Notes: generated from the sequence alone by a model not told the origin. A DNA stretch of 64,000 nucleotides from Petrotoga mexicana DSM 14811 (GCF_002895565.1 NZ_AZRN01000014.1:1-64000), one strand, 5' to 3'. Shown: positions 50,049-59,572, counted from the first letter of the stretch. Program-made: numbers and translations.

Positions 50049-51602
50049 TTGGAAATTTTGGTATATATAATTATAGGAGCAGCAATATTTATCTTATCTC
50101 TGCTTGTTGGAATTAATATTGGAAACAAAAGGGTTATTTCTACATTAAAAACAAAAAAAGAAGAATTGGAAGTTGAAATAAAAAACAAACAAAAAGAAAT
50201 AGATAAGATATTAAAAAAAGCAGAAGAAGAAGCTAAGGCATTAAAACAAAAAGAATTACTAGAGGCAAAAGAAGAGATACATAAACTTAGACAACAATTT
50301 GATTTAGAAGCAAAGCAACAAAGAGAAGAACTTAAAACCAACGAAGAAAGATTAATAAGAAAGGAAGAAAGTTTATCAAAAAAAGAAGAAAACTTAGAAA
50401 AACTGAAAGAAAAATTGGAAGCTCAACACGAAAATGTCCAAAAATTAGAGAAAGAATTAGAGACGAAATTAAATGAAATTGCAAAAATGACTGAAGAAGA
50501 AGCACGCCAAATAGTAATAAACGAAGCAAGAGATAAGTATGAAAGAGAAATTGCCCAAAAGTTCAAAGAAATAAAAGATTATTACGAAGAAGAGTCAAAA
50601 AAATATGCCAGATGGGTTATCACTACCGCTATTCAAAGATATGCATCAGATGTTACCAGCGAAATAACAACCTCAACTGTATCCTTGCCTACAGATGACA
50701 TGAAAGGAAGGATAATTGGTAGAGAGGGAAGAAACATCAGAACCTTTGAAAAACTCACAGGAGCCGATTTAATAATCGATGATACACCAGAAATAGTTGT
50801 TGTATCCTCGTTCAACCCATTAAGACGAGAGATAGCAAAAAGAACACTTGAAATGCTTGTAGCTGATGGAAGAATACATCCTGCTAGAATAGAAGAGCTC
50901 TATGAGAAATCAAAAAACGAAATCCAAGAATACATAAAAGAAGTAGGAAAAGAAGCGGTAATGAGAGTAGGTATAAAACAGCCACACCTTGAAATAATTA
51001 AACTTCTAGGTAGATTAAAATTTAGAACCAGTTATGGACAAGATGTATTGGAACATTCAATAGAGGTAGCGCAATTTGCTGGAATGATGGCAAGCGAATT
51101 AGGATTGAACGTTGAACTAGCTAAAAGAGCGGCTTTATTCCATGATTTAGGAAAAGCTGTTGATCATGAAGTTGAAGGATCACACGCTATTGTTGGAGGG
51201 CAAATTGCTAAGAGATACGGAGAAAAATTAGAAGTAGTTAATGCGATACAGTATCACCATAACGAAGTTGACCCGATGACACCCGAAGCTGTTTTAGTTG
51301 CTGCAAGTGATGCGTTATCGGCATCCAGACCTGGTGCACGTAAAGAAACATTGGAAAATTACATTCGAAGAATCGAGCAACTTGAGGAAATCGCAAAATC
51401 ATTCAGATACGTAGATAAAGCTTATGCAATACAAGCAGGAAGAGAATTGAGAATAATAGTTCAACCAGATAAAGTTGAAGATGAAATCGCAGAAAAATTG
51501 GCGCACGATATATCTGTTCAAATAGAGGAAAAGGTTCAATATCCTGGAGTAATCAAAGTAACCGTAATTAGAGAAAAAAGAAGCGTAGCTTATGCAAGTT
51601 AG
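50049..51602 (+). CDS. rny: Ribonuclease Y
   Basis: A 517-residue membrane-anchored endoribonuclease that starts mRNA decay. One N-terminal helix (about 4-22) is followed by a long Glu/Lys-rich coiled coil (about 28-190), a KH RNA-binding domain (about 207-270, MKGRIIGREGRNIRTFEKLT) and an HD metal domain (about 330-425, DVLEHSIEVAQFAG and AALFHDLGKAVDHE). The start is TTG 50049 after GAGGTG, two bases after the recX stop. A strong terminator follows. Confidence 0.95.
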   Translation: MEILVYIIIGAAIFILSLLVGINIGNKRVISTLKTKKEELEVEIKNKQKEIDKILKKAEEEAKALKQKELLEAKEEIHKLRQQFDLEAKQQREELKTNEERLIRKEESLSKKEENLEKLKEKLEAQHENVQKLEKELETKLNEIAKMTEEEARQIVINEARDKYEREIAQKFKEIKDYYEEESKKYARWVITTAIQRYASDVTSEITTSTVSLPTDDMKGRIIGREGRNIRTFEKLTGADLIIDDTPEIVVVSSFNPLRREIAKRTLEMLVADGRIHPARIEELYEKSKNEIQEYIKEVGKEAVMRVGIKQPHLEIIKLLGRLKFRTSYGQDVLEHSIEVAQFAGMMASELGLNVELAKRAALFHDLGKAVDHEVEGSHAIVGGQIAKRYGEKLEVVNAIQYHHNEVDPMTPEAVLVAASDALSASRPGARKETLENYIRRIEQLEEIAKSFRYVDKAYAIQAGRELRIIVQPDKVEDEIAEKLAHDISVQIEEKVQYPGVIKVTVIREKRSVAYAS

Positions 51603-51611
51603 AAATCAGTT

Positions 51612-51650
51612 AATATCTTAGGGGTTTATCCCCCTAAGATATTATTTTTA
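51612..51650 (+). terminator. Terminator after rny
   Basis: A 12-13 bp stem (AATATCTTAGGGG with CCCCTAAGATATT) is followed by ATTTTTA, ending the rimO-to-rny transcription unit. Confidence 0.87.
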
Positions 51651-51830
51651 TAATAAAATCAGGTGTTGATTATGACAGATTTTGAACCATCTGGGTACTT
51701 AATGAAAAAACGCTTTTTTCATTTATTCAAGCCTGTTTTAGAATTCTTATGCTTTTGTAACTGTCAAATTCAGGACAAAATATTAGATATAAGTTATTTC
51801 TAATTCTTAATTAATCTATTTTTGATAACT
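51651..51830. other. Gene-free stretch before the CRISPR remnant
   Basis: About 180 bp of AT-rich sequence between the rny terminator and the first CRISPR-like repeat. It could be a leader of the mini-array. No gene of convincing quality was seen in it. Confidence 0.4.
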
Positions 51831-51925
51831 GTTTTAATCAACCAAAGAGGAATTTAAGTGAGATGGCAAAGAGGTCAGACACTACTCCAAACACAGTTTT
51901 AATCAACCAAAGAGGAATTTAAATG
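51831..51925 (+). CRISPR. Two-repeat CRISPR remnant, no cas genes nearby
   Basis: Two copies of a repeat of 27-30 bp start at 51831 and 51896; 27 consecutive bases from GTTTTAATCAACC to GGAATTTAA are identical and the next three differ at one base. The 65-bp period leaves one 35-bp spacer (about 51861-51895). Both lengths and the GTTTTAATC start are typical of type I-B or III arrays in thermophilic anaerobes. No cas gene is in the window. It may be an orphan or decayed array served by a system elsewhere. Confidence 0.7.
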
Positions 51926-51961
51926 GAAAAGCTGGCAGCTAATTTAAAAGAAGGAGAACCT
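51923..51961 (+). pseudogene. Possible sbcC zinc-hook remnant
   Basis: Read on the plus strand from ATG 51923 the peptide is MEKLAANLKEGEPCL. The intact SbcC on the other strand has ASNLKEGEPCPVC at its zinc hook, and 16 consecutive bases (TAAAAGAAGGAGAACC) are identical. The fragment directly follows the second CRISPR repeat, so it could be a gene remnant or a second spacer-length segment matching sbcC. The 3' end of sbcC itself runs across it on the opposite strand. Confidence 0.35.
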
Positions 51962-54900
51962 TGTCTGTATGTAGCTGCCATTTTTTCCTGGTATTACCTC
52001 GATTTTTGAATTAATTCTTTCTTTCAATTCACTTACATGAGATATTATACCCACCATTCTTCCTGAGCTATTTAACTCTGTTAATACTTCGATTGCACTA
52101 TCAAGAGAGTTTGTGTCAAGGCTGCCGAATCCTTCGTCTATAAAAATCGTATCTAAAGATATTCCACCAGATTGAGTCTGCACCACATCGGCTAATCCTA
52201 AAGCAAGGGCTAGTGCAGCTTTAAAACTTTCTCCTCCTGAAAGTGTTTTTATTTCTCTTTCTTTTCCAGTGTAAATATCAAAAACCATGATTTCTAAGCC
52301 TTCACTCTTTCTTGCATCAAGTACCTTAGAAGATCTATGCAGCTGATATCTTCCATCTGTTAATTTATTTAATCTTAGATTCGCTTGAGATAATATTTCT
52401 TCAAAATAATAGGCTAGTACGTATTTACTAAGACTGATCCTTGTGTTGTTATCTCCTTTGCTGACATCTCTTAAGTTCTTTATATTTGAGTATTCTTTTT
52501 CTTGTTTTTCTATTTCTTTTATTATGGTTTCCAAATTAGTTTTTGTGGCTTTAAGCTGTTTTATTTCATATTCTAAATTCGTTTCATTTTTGATTAATTC
52601 TTCAATTTCCTTTTGTAATTGCACTATTTCATTATTTAAAGGTGTTTCATCAATTATTTTTAGATTTTTAGTGGATTCTTCTAAATCAATGAGAAGAGTC
52701 TGCTTATTCTTTAATTCTTCTTTATACTTTTGAACTTCATCCTCTAAACTTTCTATTAAGTTAATTTGTTCTTTTATTCTTTGATATTCTTGTTGGTTCT
52801 CAAATCCCATTTTTTCTATCATTTGATCGAATTTTTGTTCAGCATTTTTTACTTGGTCCTCTAATTTAATTATATCTTCGGTTAAAGTTTTTATTGTTCC
52901 TTTTGAAGAATTTATTATTTCTGCGATTCTGTTAGCTTCTTCTCTTTTTTGTTCGTAAGTGTTTTTGATACCTTGGATAAATTTTCTTTTTTCTTGTATT
53001 TCGCTTATTATCCCATTTTCGGTTTTGTCTTCTAATTGTTCTTTAAGATTTGTAATTTTAGTTGCTACTTCTATAATTTCTGATTTCGATTCATCTATTA
53101 TTTTTCTCAACTTTTCTCTTTGTTCTTCTAACTCTCTAATTTCTTCTTTGATCTTTTTATTATCGTTTTTCAATGATTTGACTTTGTTGTATATTTTTAT
53201 TTTTTCTTCGTATTCTTGTTTTTGCTGGTCTAATCTATCTTTAAGCATTTTTATTAAATTTTGTATATGAGTGTGTATATTCTGACTTTTTTGGGGAATT
53301 TGGAGTTCTTCACAAATTCTTTTGTATTCCGATTTAAATAAAGATACCTCTTGTGAATATTTGGTTGATACGTCTTCATAATTTTTTAGTATCGTTACCT
53401 TTTTTTTCTCTTTTTCATTTAATTTTTGATTGATTTCCTCTAGGTCTTTTTCTGTTATTAATTTTCCACTACTTTTGGCAGGAGAAGGGTGAAAGATAGA
53501 TCCACAAACGGGACATGGTTCTCCTTCTTTTAGATTGGACGCGAGATGGTATGCCTGTGATTTTATAAAATCGGTAGTCTTTTTGCTTTGTTCTTCTCTT
53601 AAGTATTGTATTTCAATCTCCATTTCTTCTTTTTCTTTTTTTACTTTCTGATAATCCTTGTGTAAGACTACCAATTCTGAGTATTTTTTAGATAATTCGT
53701 TGGCTGCATATAATAATTTTTCATTTGTGCTAATTTCGTTTTTAAGTATTTCTACGTTTATATCTTCGTTTTCCGATATATATTTTTCGTTTTGTTCCAA
53801 TTTTTTTTGAGCTTTTGAAAGCTTCTCATCTTTTTCTTGGGTTTCTCTAACCTTTTCATCATAAAGTTTCTTTTTTGTATTGAATTCTTTAATTAAATTT
53901 TTGTACTCAACGTATTTGTCTAATTTTTGATTGAGATCTTCAATTTCTTTTTCAACAGCGGATATCTTTTGATATTGCTTTTCAATTTCTGGTAATTTTT
54001 CGTCTATTCGTTGCTTTTCTTCCATACTTTTATCTAATATACTTTGTTGATTTTTGAGTTGGTTCTTTTTTTCGTTTAATTCTTTCAAATATTCTATGTA
54101 TCTTTCTTCGTATGGAAGGATTTCTTTTGCCTTTTTTAACCTATTAAGAAGCTCTTCTTTTTCTTGAATATACTCAGAATTTTGTTGGAGTTCTTCGATC
54201 TCTTTTTTAAGGGTTTCTTTCTTTTCAATTAGTTCATTTGCCTTTTTTATATTTTCAAGATCCGTATTTAGTTTTTGTAGTTTGTCTTGTTTTTGAGATT
54301 TTTGTTTTTCGGTTTCTTCCTTATAAATCTCTCTTTTTCTAATTTCCTTTGTTAATTGATCAATTAGATTTTCAGGGTCAATATTTTCTTCTTTCAACAA
54401 TTGATTGTATTCTTCTGATTCAAGGTTTATTGTTTCTAGTATGTTTTTGATTCTTTGTTGTTGGGCCTTTAATCCTTTTTCTATATTTTTAAAAATCTCG
54501 TCTATTTTTTGTTCGAAACGCTCATATATACTTATGTCAAATATCTTCTTAAAGATCTCTGCTCTCTCGTTTGAATTGGCTGTTATAAACTTTCTGAATT
54601 CTCCCTGGGGAATCATTACTATTTGTTTGAATTGTTCATAGTTCAAACCTAAATATTCTTCCACCTTACTATTTACTTTTTTAACCCCGGTTTCATGTAG
54701 TATCAGTTGACCATTTTGATATATCTTTATACTAGCTTGACTATTTTGCTTCGTGGTCCCTTCACCATCTTTTTTTGATCTTTCGTAAGAAGGGGTTCTT
54801 GAGATTTCAATTATTTTATCTTTGAATTGAAATTCAAATTCCACGTATGTGTCGGTCTTTTCATCTGCAAAATGAGACCTGGCTATCGCATCTCCTCTTT

Positions 54901-55078
54901 CGCCCATCGAACCATTCCCGTATAAAGCATAACAGATTGCATCGAAAATCGTAGTTTTTCCTGCACCTGTTGGGCCTGTAATTAAGAACAAAGTATCGTT
55001 TCTTAATTTGTTAAAATTTATTTCTTGCTCTTCTAAAAAAGGGCCAAAGGCCTGGAATTTTAATTTTATTGGTTTCAT
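51944..55078 (-). CDS. sbcC: DNA repair exonuclease ATPase subunit SbcC
   Basis: A 1044-residue SMC-like ATPase that with SbcD (Mre11-type) cuts hairpins and processes DNA ends. Walker A is GPTGAGKTT (about 35-43); two long coiled coils (about 175-515 and 545-880) flank the zinc hook CPVC near residue 520; the ABC signature LSGGESFKAAL is near 948 and Walker B TIFIDEGFGSLD near 976. It starts inside the sbcD stop (4-bp overlap). The last residues (SYIQTRFSFF) lie over the putative zinc-hook remnant, so the original end may differ. Confidence 0.95.
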   Translation of the reverse strand: MKPIKLKFQAFGPFLEEQEINFNKLRNDTLFLITGPTGAGKTTIFDAICYALYGNGSMGERGDAIARSHFADEKTDTYVEFEFQFKDKIIEISRTPSYERSKKDGEGTTKQNSQASIKIYQNGQLILHETGVKKVNSKVEEYLGLNYEQFKQIVMIPQGEFRKFITANSNERAEIFKKIFDISIYERFEQKIDEIFKNIEKGLKAQQQRIKNILETINLESEEYNQLLKEENIDPENLIDQLTKEIRKREIYKEETEKQKSQKQDKLQKLNTDLENIKKANELIEKKETLKKEIEELQQNSEYIQEKEELLNRLKKAKEILPYEERYIEYLKELNEKKNQLKNQQSILDKSMEEKQRIDEKLPEIEKQYQKISAVEKEIEDLNQKLDKYVEYKNLIKEFNTKKKLYDEKVRETQEKDEKLSKAQKKLEQNEKYISENEDINVEILKNEISTNEKLLYAANELSKKYSELVVLHKDYQKVKKEKEEMEIEIQYLREEQSKKTTDFIKSQAYHLASNLKEGEPCPVCGSIFHPSPAKSSGKLITEKDLEEINQKLNEKEKKKVTILKNYEDVSTKYSQEVSLFKSEYKRICEELQIPQKSQNIHTHIQNLIKMLKDRLDQQKQEYEEKIKIYNKVKSLKNDNKKIKEEIRELEEQREKLRKIIDESKSEIIEVATKITNLKEQLEDKTENGIISEIQEKRKFIQGIKNTYEQKREEANRIAEIINSSKGTIKTLTEDIIKLEDQVKNAEQKFDQMIEKMGFENQQEYQRIKEQINLIESLEDEVQKYKEELKNKQTLLIDLEESTKNLKIIDETPLNNEIVQLQKEIEELIKNETNLEYEIKQLKATKTNLETIIKEIEKQEKEYSNIKNLRDVSKGDNNTRISLSKYVLAYYFEEILSQANLRLNKLTDGRYQLHRSSKVLDARKSEGLEIMVFDIYTGKEREIKTLSGGESFKAALALALGLADVVQTQSGGISLDTIFIDEGFGSLDTNSLDSAIEVLTELNSSGRMVGIISHVSELKERINSKIEVIPGKNGSYIQTRFSFF

Positions 55079-56199
55079 TTTTCTTCACCACTTGCTTTTT
55101 GGAGATCGTTGAAAATACTTGTCACTATCTGTTTTTCCTCAAAAGAGAGTACTTGGTTTTTGACTTCTTTGTAAAACAATTCGAAAAGATCTACGGGGGA
55201 TATTTTCTTTATATTATAATCCCTTGTTTTTATTTCATCATTCGTTTTTAAATTAGGAAAATCAAGAGATAGAACATTTGGAAATTTTGCTCTCAGCTTG
55301 TTTATGGCATCATAAACAGGCTTGGTATTTTTTAATATTATTTGAAGATAATCATTCGAACTCTCTATTTTCATTATGTCATCAAAATATCCTCTTATTA
55401 TTTTCATATCTTTAGCCGTGTTGAAGCTCAATTTTTCAACTTTTATATTTCCTTTTTCTTTTATTTCTACTAAGTTCATTCCTTTTATATGGCCTGCTTC
55501 ACTGAAGGAGTACTTTAAAAGAGAACCAGAGTAATAACTATTTTTGATCTTTTGAGGTCTGTGGAGATGTCCGAGGGCAACGTAATCAAATTTTTCAAAG
55601 ATGTCTGGATCCACATATTCGCTTCCTCCAATGGATAGAGGCCTTTCAGATTCGCTATTCAATCCACCCATTATGTATTCGTGGGCTATCAATACGTTTC
55701 TTTCATCTTCATCCAAATCGATACTATTAATGTAATGCTTTAAAAGCTTGATTTTATTCTCAAAATTTATTTCAAGTATATCACTAGCTTTTTGAAGGTC
55801 AACATATGGAAGCATAAAAAAATTAACAGGACCATATTCGTCATTAAAAGTGATTTTTTTGACTTCTTTTTTTAAAGTACCTTCGATATGAAGATTCATG
55901 TTAGAAAGTATACCATTCAAGAACTCAAGTCTCTCATCGCTATCGTGATTTCCTGAAATTATGAGTGTGGGGATTTTTAATTCGAGTACAATTTTAGAAA
56001 GTACTTCGTTCAATAGATTAACTGCCTCTGAAGGAGGGATGCCTCTATCGTATAAATCCCCTGCTATCAATAATACATCCGGTGGAGTTTTTGATAAATA
56101 TGCCAAAAATTTGTCTAAAATAAATTTTTGATCTAAGGTCATATAGTTTGAATATATTATCTTTCCAAGATGCCAATCCGCAGTATGAATAAATTTCAT
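55075..56199 (-). CDS. sbcD: DNA repair exonuclease nuclease subunit SbcD
   Basis: A 374-residue Mre11-type metallophosphoesterase. Metal motifs in order: FIHTADWHLGK (near residue 4), IAGDLYDRGIP (near 46), ISGNHDSDERL (near 82), IAHEYIMGG and ALGHLHRPQ (near 210). The C-terminal capping region interacts with SbcC. ATG 56199 follows GGAGGTAAC. It is translationally coupled to sbcC and preceded by the ferritin-like gene. Confidence 0.95.
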   Translation of the reverse strand: MKFIHTADWHLGKIIYSNYMTLDQKFILDKFLAYLSKTPPDVLLIAGDLYDRGIPPSEAVNLLNEVLSKIVLELKIPTLIISGNHDSDERLEFLNGILSNMNLHIEGTLKKEVKKITFNDEYGPVNFFMLPYVDLQKASDILEINFENKIKLLKHYINSIDLDEDERNVLIAHEYIMGGLNSESERPLSIGGSEYVDPDIFEKFDYVALGHLHRPQKIKNSYYSGSLLKYSFSEAGHIKGMNLVEIKEKGNIKVEKLSFNTAKDMKIIRGYFDDIMKIESSNDYLQIILKNTKPVYDAINKLRAKFPNVLSLDFPNLKTNDEIKTRDYNIKKISPVDLFELFYKEVKNQVLSFEEKQIVTSIFNDLQKASGEEK

Positions 56200-56256
56200 A
56201 GTTACCTCCAAATTCTAAAAAAGGGATGCAAATTGCATCCCTAATCTTTCGATTTT

Positions 56257-56763
56257 TCAATACAATGGTTCGACATCCATGTGTTCCCAATAATCTTTGG
56301 ATAATTTTTGATAGAGTGTATAAATTCTATCTCTATGTTCTTTTTCCCATTCGGCTAGATGATTCAGTATCTTTTTTAACTCTTCGTCTTCAACGCTTTC
56401 GGCAGCTTTGCTATAGAAATTCATGAAATCTTCTTCGATAAGATACGCCATTCTTAATACAGGAATATCGGATTTTACAACAGTAAAATCACCTTGGTAA
56501 GCTATTTCTTGGGTAGCTCTTTTGGAAAAAGATTGGCCGATATCGGTAGGTTGTGAGAAATGTGCATAATCATGACTTTTTACATCTTTTATCAGACTAC
56601 TTATATAATCTGCGTGATCTTTCTCCATATTACTTAATTCTTTAAAGGTTTCCTTAACCTGTTGAATCTTAACCGTGTTTGCCTTTGATTCGTAAAATTG
56701 CATTCCTTCTAATTCCTTTGATAAAGCATATTCTAATATACCAAGAGCCTTTTTTTCATTCAA
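56257..56763 (-). CDS. Ferritin-like (rubrerythrin-type) diiron protein
   Basis: A 168-residue four-helix-bundle protein. Carboxylate and histidine ligands for a diiron centre are visible in KELEGMQFYESKA (helix 1), NMEKDHADYISSL (helix 2, ExxH), LIEEDFMNFYSKAAE (helix 3) and EWEKEHRDRIYTLY (helix 4, ExxH). There is no rubredoxin domain, so it is a short ferritin-like protein that may handle peroxide or iron. TTG 56763 has GGAGGTG six bases upstream; no ATG fits the frame. A terminator-free 57-bp gap separates it from sbcD. Confidence 0.82.
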   Translation of the reverse strand: MNEKKALGILEYALSKELEGMQFYESKANTVKIQQVKETFKELSNMEKDHADYISSLIKDVKSHDYAHFSQPTDIGQSFSKRATQEIAYQGDFTVVKSDIPVLRMAYLIEEDFMNFYSKAAESVEDEELKKILNHLAEWEKEHRDRIYTLYQKLSKDYWEHMDVEPLY

Positions 56764-56853
56764 AGAAAACACCTCCAAATATTTATTTTGATACTATCTT
56801 TAGTATCTTTAACATTTGATTTAAAACACCTTTGCCACACAGTCAACAAGCAA

Positions 56854-57441
56854 CTATTTTGAATACTCTACATAAATGTAAGGTAAAAGTATATACTCTA
56901 AAATAATTGATAAGTAAAGTCCAACAATAGGGATCATTCCCAAAAGAAAAATAACAAGTAAAAGTAGAAATATTTGTAAAAAGTTTTCTCCTTTAAAAAC
57001 GAAAGAATAACTCTTTTTCAGAGAATCGGTAACTGAAAGTTTGTCAATCACCAATGCACACGGAGAAAAAATTAAGAAAAGGGCTAATATTAATCCGGGG
57101 ATAACATAAGCTAAAGTTCCGAGAGATATTAGAAAACCTACCACAATAGAGAGCACGATTATCTCTAATAGAAGCTGATTAATTTGAGAGAAACTTTTTT
57201 TCAGATCAATTTCTTCCCCTTTTTTATATTGATCAAATAAAATAGTTATCCAAGCGATGAAAAACATCGTGGTTATACCTATGATGATTGATGATACCAA
57301 ATTAGCTAAAGGTCCCATAAATCTTACAACATCAAAAAGTAAAGTAAGTATAATCCCTATAAAGACTGGTATGAGCATGGCAGGATTTTTACCAACTATT
57401 TTAAATGGTTCGGTAAAAACATCACCTAGATTTATTCTCAC
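56854..57441 (-). CDS. Multipass membrane protein of unknown function
   Basis: A 195-residue hydrophobic protein with about five to six membrane segments. The pattern of two long hydrophobic blocks around VIDKLSVTDSLKKSYSFVFKG resembles the small membrane proteins annotated as DUF4013 or as the membrane domain of glycerophosphodiester phosphodiesterases, in which S-x-SLKxSYxFV is common. No catalytic site is visible. The start is GTG 57441 after GGAGGGGGG. Confidence 0.65.
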   Translation of the reverse strand: MRINLGDVFTEPFKIVGKNPAMLIPVFIGIILTLLFDVVRFMGPLANLVSSIIIGITTMFFIAWITILFDQYKKGEEIDLKKSFSQINQLLLEIIVLSIVVGFLISLGTLAYVIPGLILALFLIFSPCALVIDKLSVTDSLKKSYSFVFKGENFLQIFLLLLVIFLLGMIPIVGLYLSIILEYILLPYIYVEYSK

Positions 57442-57471
57442 GCATATTCCCCCCTCCAATTTTGAAGAGAC

Positions 57472-58374
57472 TCATGTAACTTTTTCTTCTTCCAAACATC
57501 TATTTTTTTCAAACTGCAAAGTGGTATGATTGATTTCAAATTCTTCTTTTAAAACTTTGTTTAATTCATCTATACAATCATCTAAATCATACTTATTTTG
57601 GTCCAAACTTTCTTGAAGTCTTATATGGGCTTCCATATATTTGTCTTTTCCATCGGTTGTCCAAATGTGGATATGGTGAACATCTTTTACGAAATCAAAT
57701 TTTTCCAACTTTGTTTTTATTTTTTCGATTTCGATATCAGTTGGAGTTCCTTGCAAGAGTATATTTATAGTATCCTTCATTAGTGGTATACTTTCCACAA
57801 ATATATACCCGCTTATCATTAGAGTAAAAATAGCATCAATGATATAAAGTTTTTGATAAATGATCAAAAATGCCCCAATAATTACAAATATAGATGAAAA
57901 GGTATCACTAAGGATATGAACAAAAGTAGCTCTGACATTTAGATTTGTTTTTGAACCAGAATGCAGTAAATATGCGGTTGCTAAATTTCCTGCTAACCCA
58001 ATAAAAGCAACTGTTAGCATTATGTTACCTTGTATGATTGATGGATTTGATAATTTATTTATACCTTCAATAAGTAAATAAACAGCGATAACCATTAATA
58101 TTTCTGTATTTACAAAAGCAGCAAGTGTTTCTACCCTTTTATAACCGTATGTCCTTTTTGAGTCTCGTTTCTTTTTTGATAAAACCCTTGCAATATAACT
58201 TATAAGGATTGCAGTAGTATCGTTAAGATTATGTATGGCATCGGATAATAAAGCTAAACTATTAGAAAAAATTCCACCCAATATCTCTGCTATAGTTATT
58301 CCAAAATTCAGTATAACAGAAAGAAGAAGTCTAAAATTCAGATTACTTTCTTTTTCTTCATGATTTAGATCCAT
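57472..58374 (-). CDS. Cation diffusion facilitator metal exporter
   Basis: A 300-residue CDF antiporter that expels Zn2+ or related divalent metals in exchange for protons. Six membrane helices (about 15-215) precede a cytoplasmic C-terminal domain. Metal-site pairs are LLSDAIHNLNDT (helix 2; D, H and D) and FVHILSDTFSSI (helix 5; H and D), the arrangement of zinc transporters. HHIHIWTTDGKDKYMEAHIRL and NHTTLQFE belong to the regulatory C-terminal domain. The start ATG follows GAGGATGG. Confidence 0.92.
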   Translation of the reverse strand: MDLNHEEKESNLNFRLLLSVILNFGITIAEILGGIFSNSLALLSDAIHNLNDTTAILISYIARVLSKKKRDSKRTYGYKRVETLAAFVNTEILMVIAVYLLIEGINKLSNPSIIQGNIMLTVAFIGLAGNLATAYLLHSGSKTNLNVRATFVHILSDTFSSIFVIIGAFLIIYQKLYIIDAIFTLMISGYIFVESIPLMKDTINILLQGTPTDIEIEKIKTKLEKFDFVKDVHHIHIWTTDGKDKYMEAHIRLQESLDQNKYDLDDCIDELNKVLKEEFEINHTTLQFEKNRCLEEEKVT

Positions 58375-58385
58375 AAAACCATCCT

Positions 58386-58910
58386 CTATTTTGTTGGCAA
58401 TTCGCTTGAATCATAAACATAGATACCGTTTTCATATTTTGAATATTTCCAGTTTGGGAACGTCCATTGATTTGAAATTACTTTTGATCCAGGCTTGAGT
58501 TCTTTTTTTAACTTATTTTCTAATTCATTCATCGCAAAATCCACTTGAAAAACCGTTATAATATCGAATTTAGACAAATCTGCTTTCCAAAAGTTTTTCC
58601 AATGAATAAATGCTTTTCCTTTTAATCCGGCTCTTCTAATATTTATCCTCGAAATCAAGACTAAAAAAGGATTTATCTCAAAACCATGAGCTTGTGCACC
58701 TTTTTCAGCAAAGGCTATAACAACACGGCCATCACCCGATCCTAAATCTACCGAGATTTCGTCTCCTTTTATTTCTGCCATATTAACCATTTTTTCGACA
58801 TCTCGTTTTCTACTGGGATCGAATATCGCGCCTTTTAATGAAAAAGGAATTACCCAGAAAAAAAGTAAATATAATATTAATAATGATAAAATTGTAAAAA
58901 AAATCCACAT
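58386..58910 (-). CDS. Membrane-anchored class I SAM methyltransferase
   Basis: A 174-residue protein with one N-terminal membrane helix (about 2-24) and a Rossmann methyltransferase domain. Motif I is VDLGSGDGRVVIAFA (about 57-71), followed by GFEINPFLVLISR. The lysine-methyltransferase-like pattern with FQVDFAMNELENKLKKELKPGS resembles small DOT1-like bacterial proteins. Substrate unknown. It lies 11 bases before the CDF exporter gene on the same strand. Confidence 0.78.
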   Translation of the reverse strand: MWIFFTILSLLILYLLFFWVIPFSLKGAIFDPSRKRDVEKMVNMAEIKGDEISVDLGSGDGRVVIAFAEKGAQAHGFEINPFLVLISRINIRRAGLKGKAFIHWKNFWKADLSKFDIITVFQVDFAMNELENKLKKELKPGSKVISNQWTFPNWKYSKYENGIYVYDSSELPTK

Positions 58911-58945
58911 GTTTTCCCCTTTATTTCATAAACTATATAGCGAAT

Positions 58946-59440
58946 TTACCACCTTTTGTACTTTGTTACTTCTCGCAAGAAGATTTTCCTTTTTTCTCTA
59001 TCAGCTTCTTTTTCTACACCTACTGGAGGATATCCGTCTATTACTCCTAATATACCCCTTCCCTGATCACTTTCAGCTACAATTATTTGTAAAGGATTTG
59101 CTGTAGCAGCAAAAATATTAAGTACTTCTTGGACATTCAATAGTTGATTTTTTATGTTTATAGGGAAACCATTTTTGATAATTAGCACAAAACAATGACC
59201 CGCTCCTATCTTTTGAGCGTTATCGATAGCTACTTTAATTAACTCTTCATCGTTACCATCGTATCTTACAAGACGTGGACCGGAGGCCTCATTGAAAGCT
59301 AATCCAAATTTTAAAGAGGGGTTTGTTGTAACTATACTTTCATAGATATCTTCAACAGTTTTTATGAAATGCGATTGCCCTACTATTATATTCGTATCTT
59401 CGGGAATATCTAACTGTACAACATCGAGTTTTAAGTCCAT
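58946..59440 (-). CDS. Adenosine-specific kinase
   Basis: A 164-residue protein of the adenosine-specific kinase family (formerly DUF355), found mainly in thermophilic archaea and bacteria and active on adenosine with ATP. The hallmark segments are [20 protein letters not shown] near residue 43, [17 protein letters not shown] near 78 and [20 protein letters not shown] near 107, followed by [14 protein letters not shown]. The RBS AGGAGG precedes the ATG. A G-rich leader repeat (copy H) lies upstream on the same strand. Confidence 0.88.
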   Translation of the reverse strand: MDLKLDVVQLDIPEDTNIIVGQSHFIKTVEDIYESIVTTNPSLKFGLAFNEASGPRLVRYDGNDEELIKVAIDNAQKIGAGHCFVLIIKNGFPINIKNQLLNVQEVLNIFAATANPLQIIVAESDQGRGILGVIDGYPPVGVEKEADREKRKIFLREVTKYKRW

Positions 59441-59502
59441 CTTTCGCCTCCTGATTATTTTTTCGAAAATATTAGATTTAAAAATTTTAAAAATTTATTT
59501 AT

Positions 59503-59570
59503 AGCGCCCCTTCACACCGCTCCCCACCCATAAGGAAAACGGAGCTTTCATTCCTCTCCCCACTCACTAA
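59503..59570 (-). repeat. G-rich leader repeat, copy H
   Basis: On the minus strand two units (GTGGGGAGAGGAA and CTTATGGGTGGGGAGCGG) lie 36 bp apart and end in GGGGCGCTATAAAT. The last unit has G-runs GGG, GGGG, GG and GGGG, so the G-quadruplex pattern is weakened at one run. It begins two bases after the stop of the PEBP gene and points to the adenosine-specific kinase gene. Confidence 0.82.
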
Positions 59571-59572
59571 GA

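Noticed and set aside
52443-54641. Several plus-strand open frames opposite sbcC
   Set aside because: They are antisense to the coiled-coil region of sbcC and are hydrophobic, Phe/Ser-rich shadows typical of the complement of Glu/Lys-rich coding sequence.
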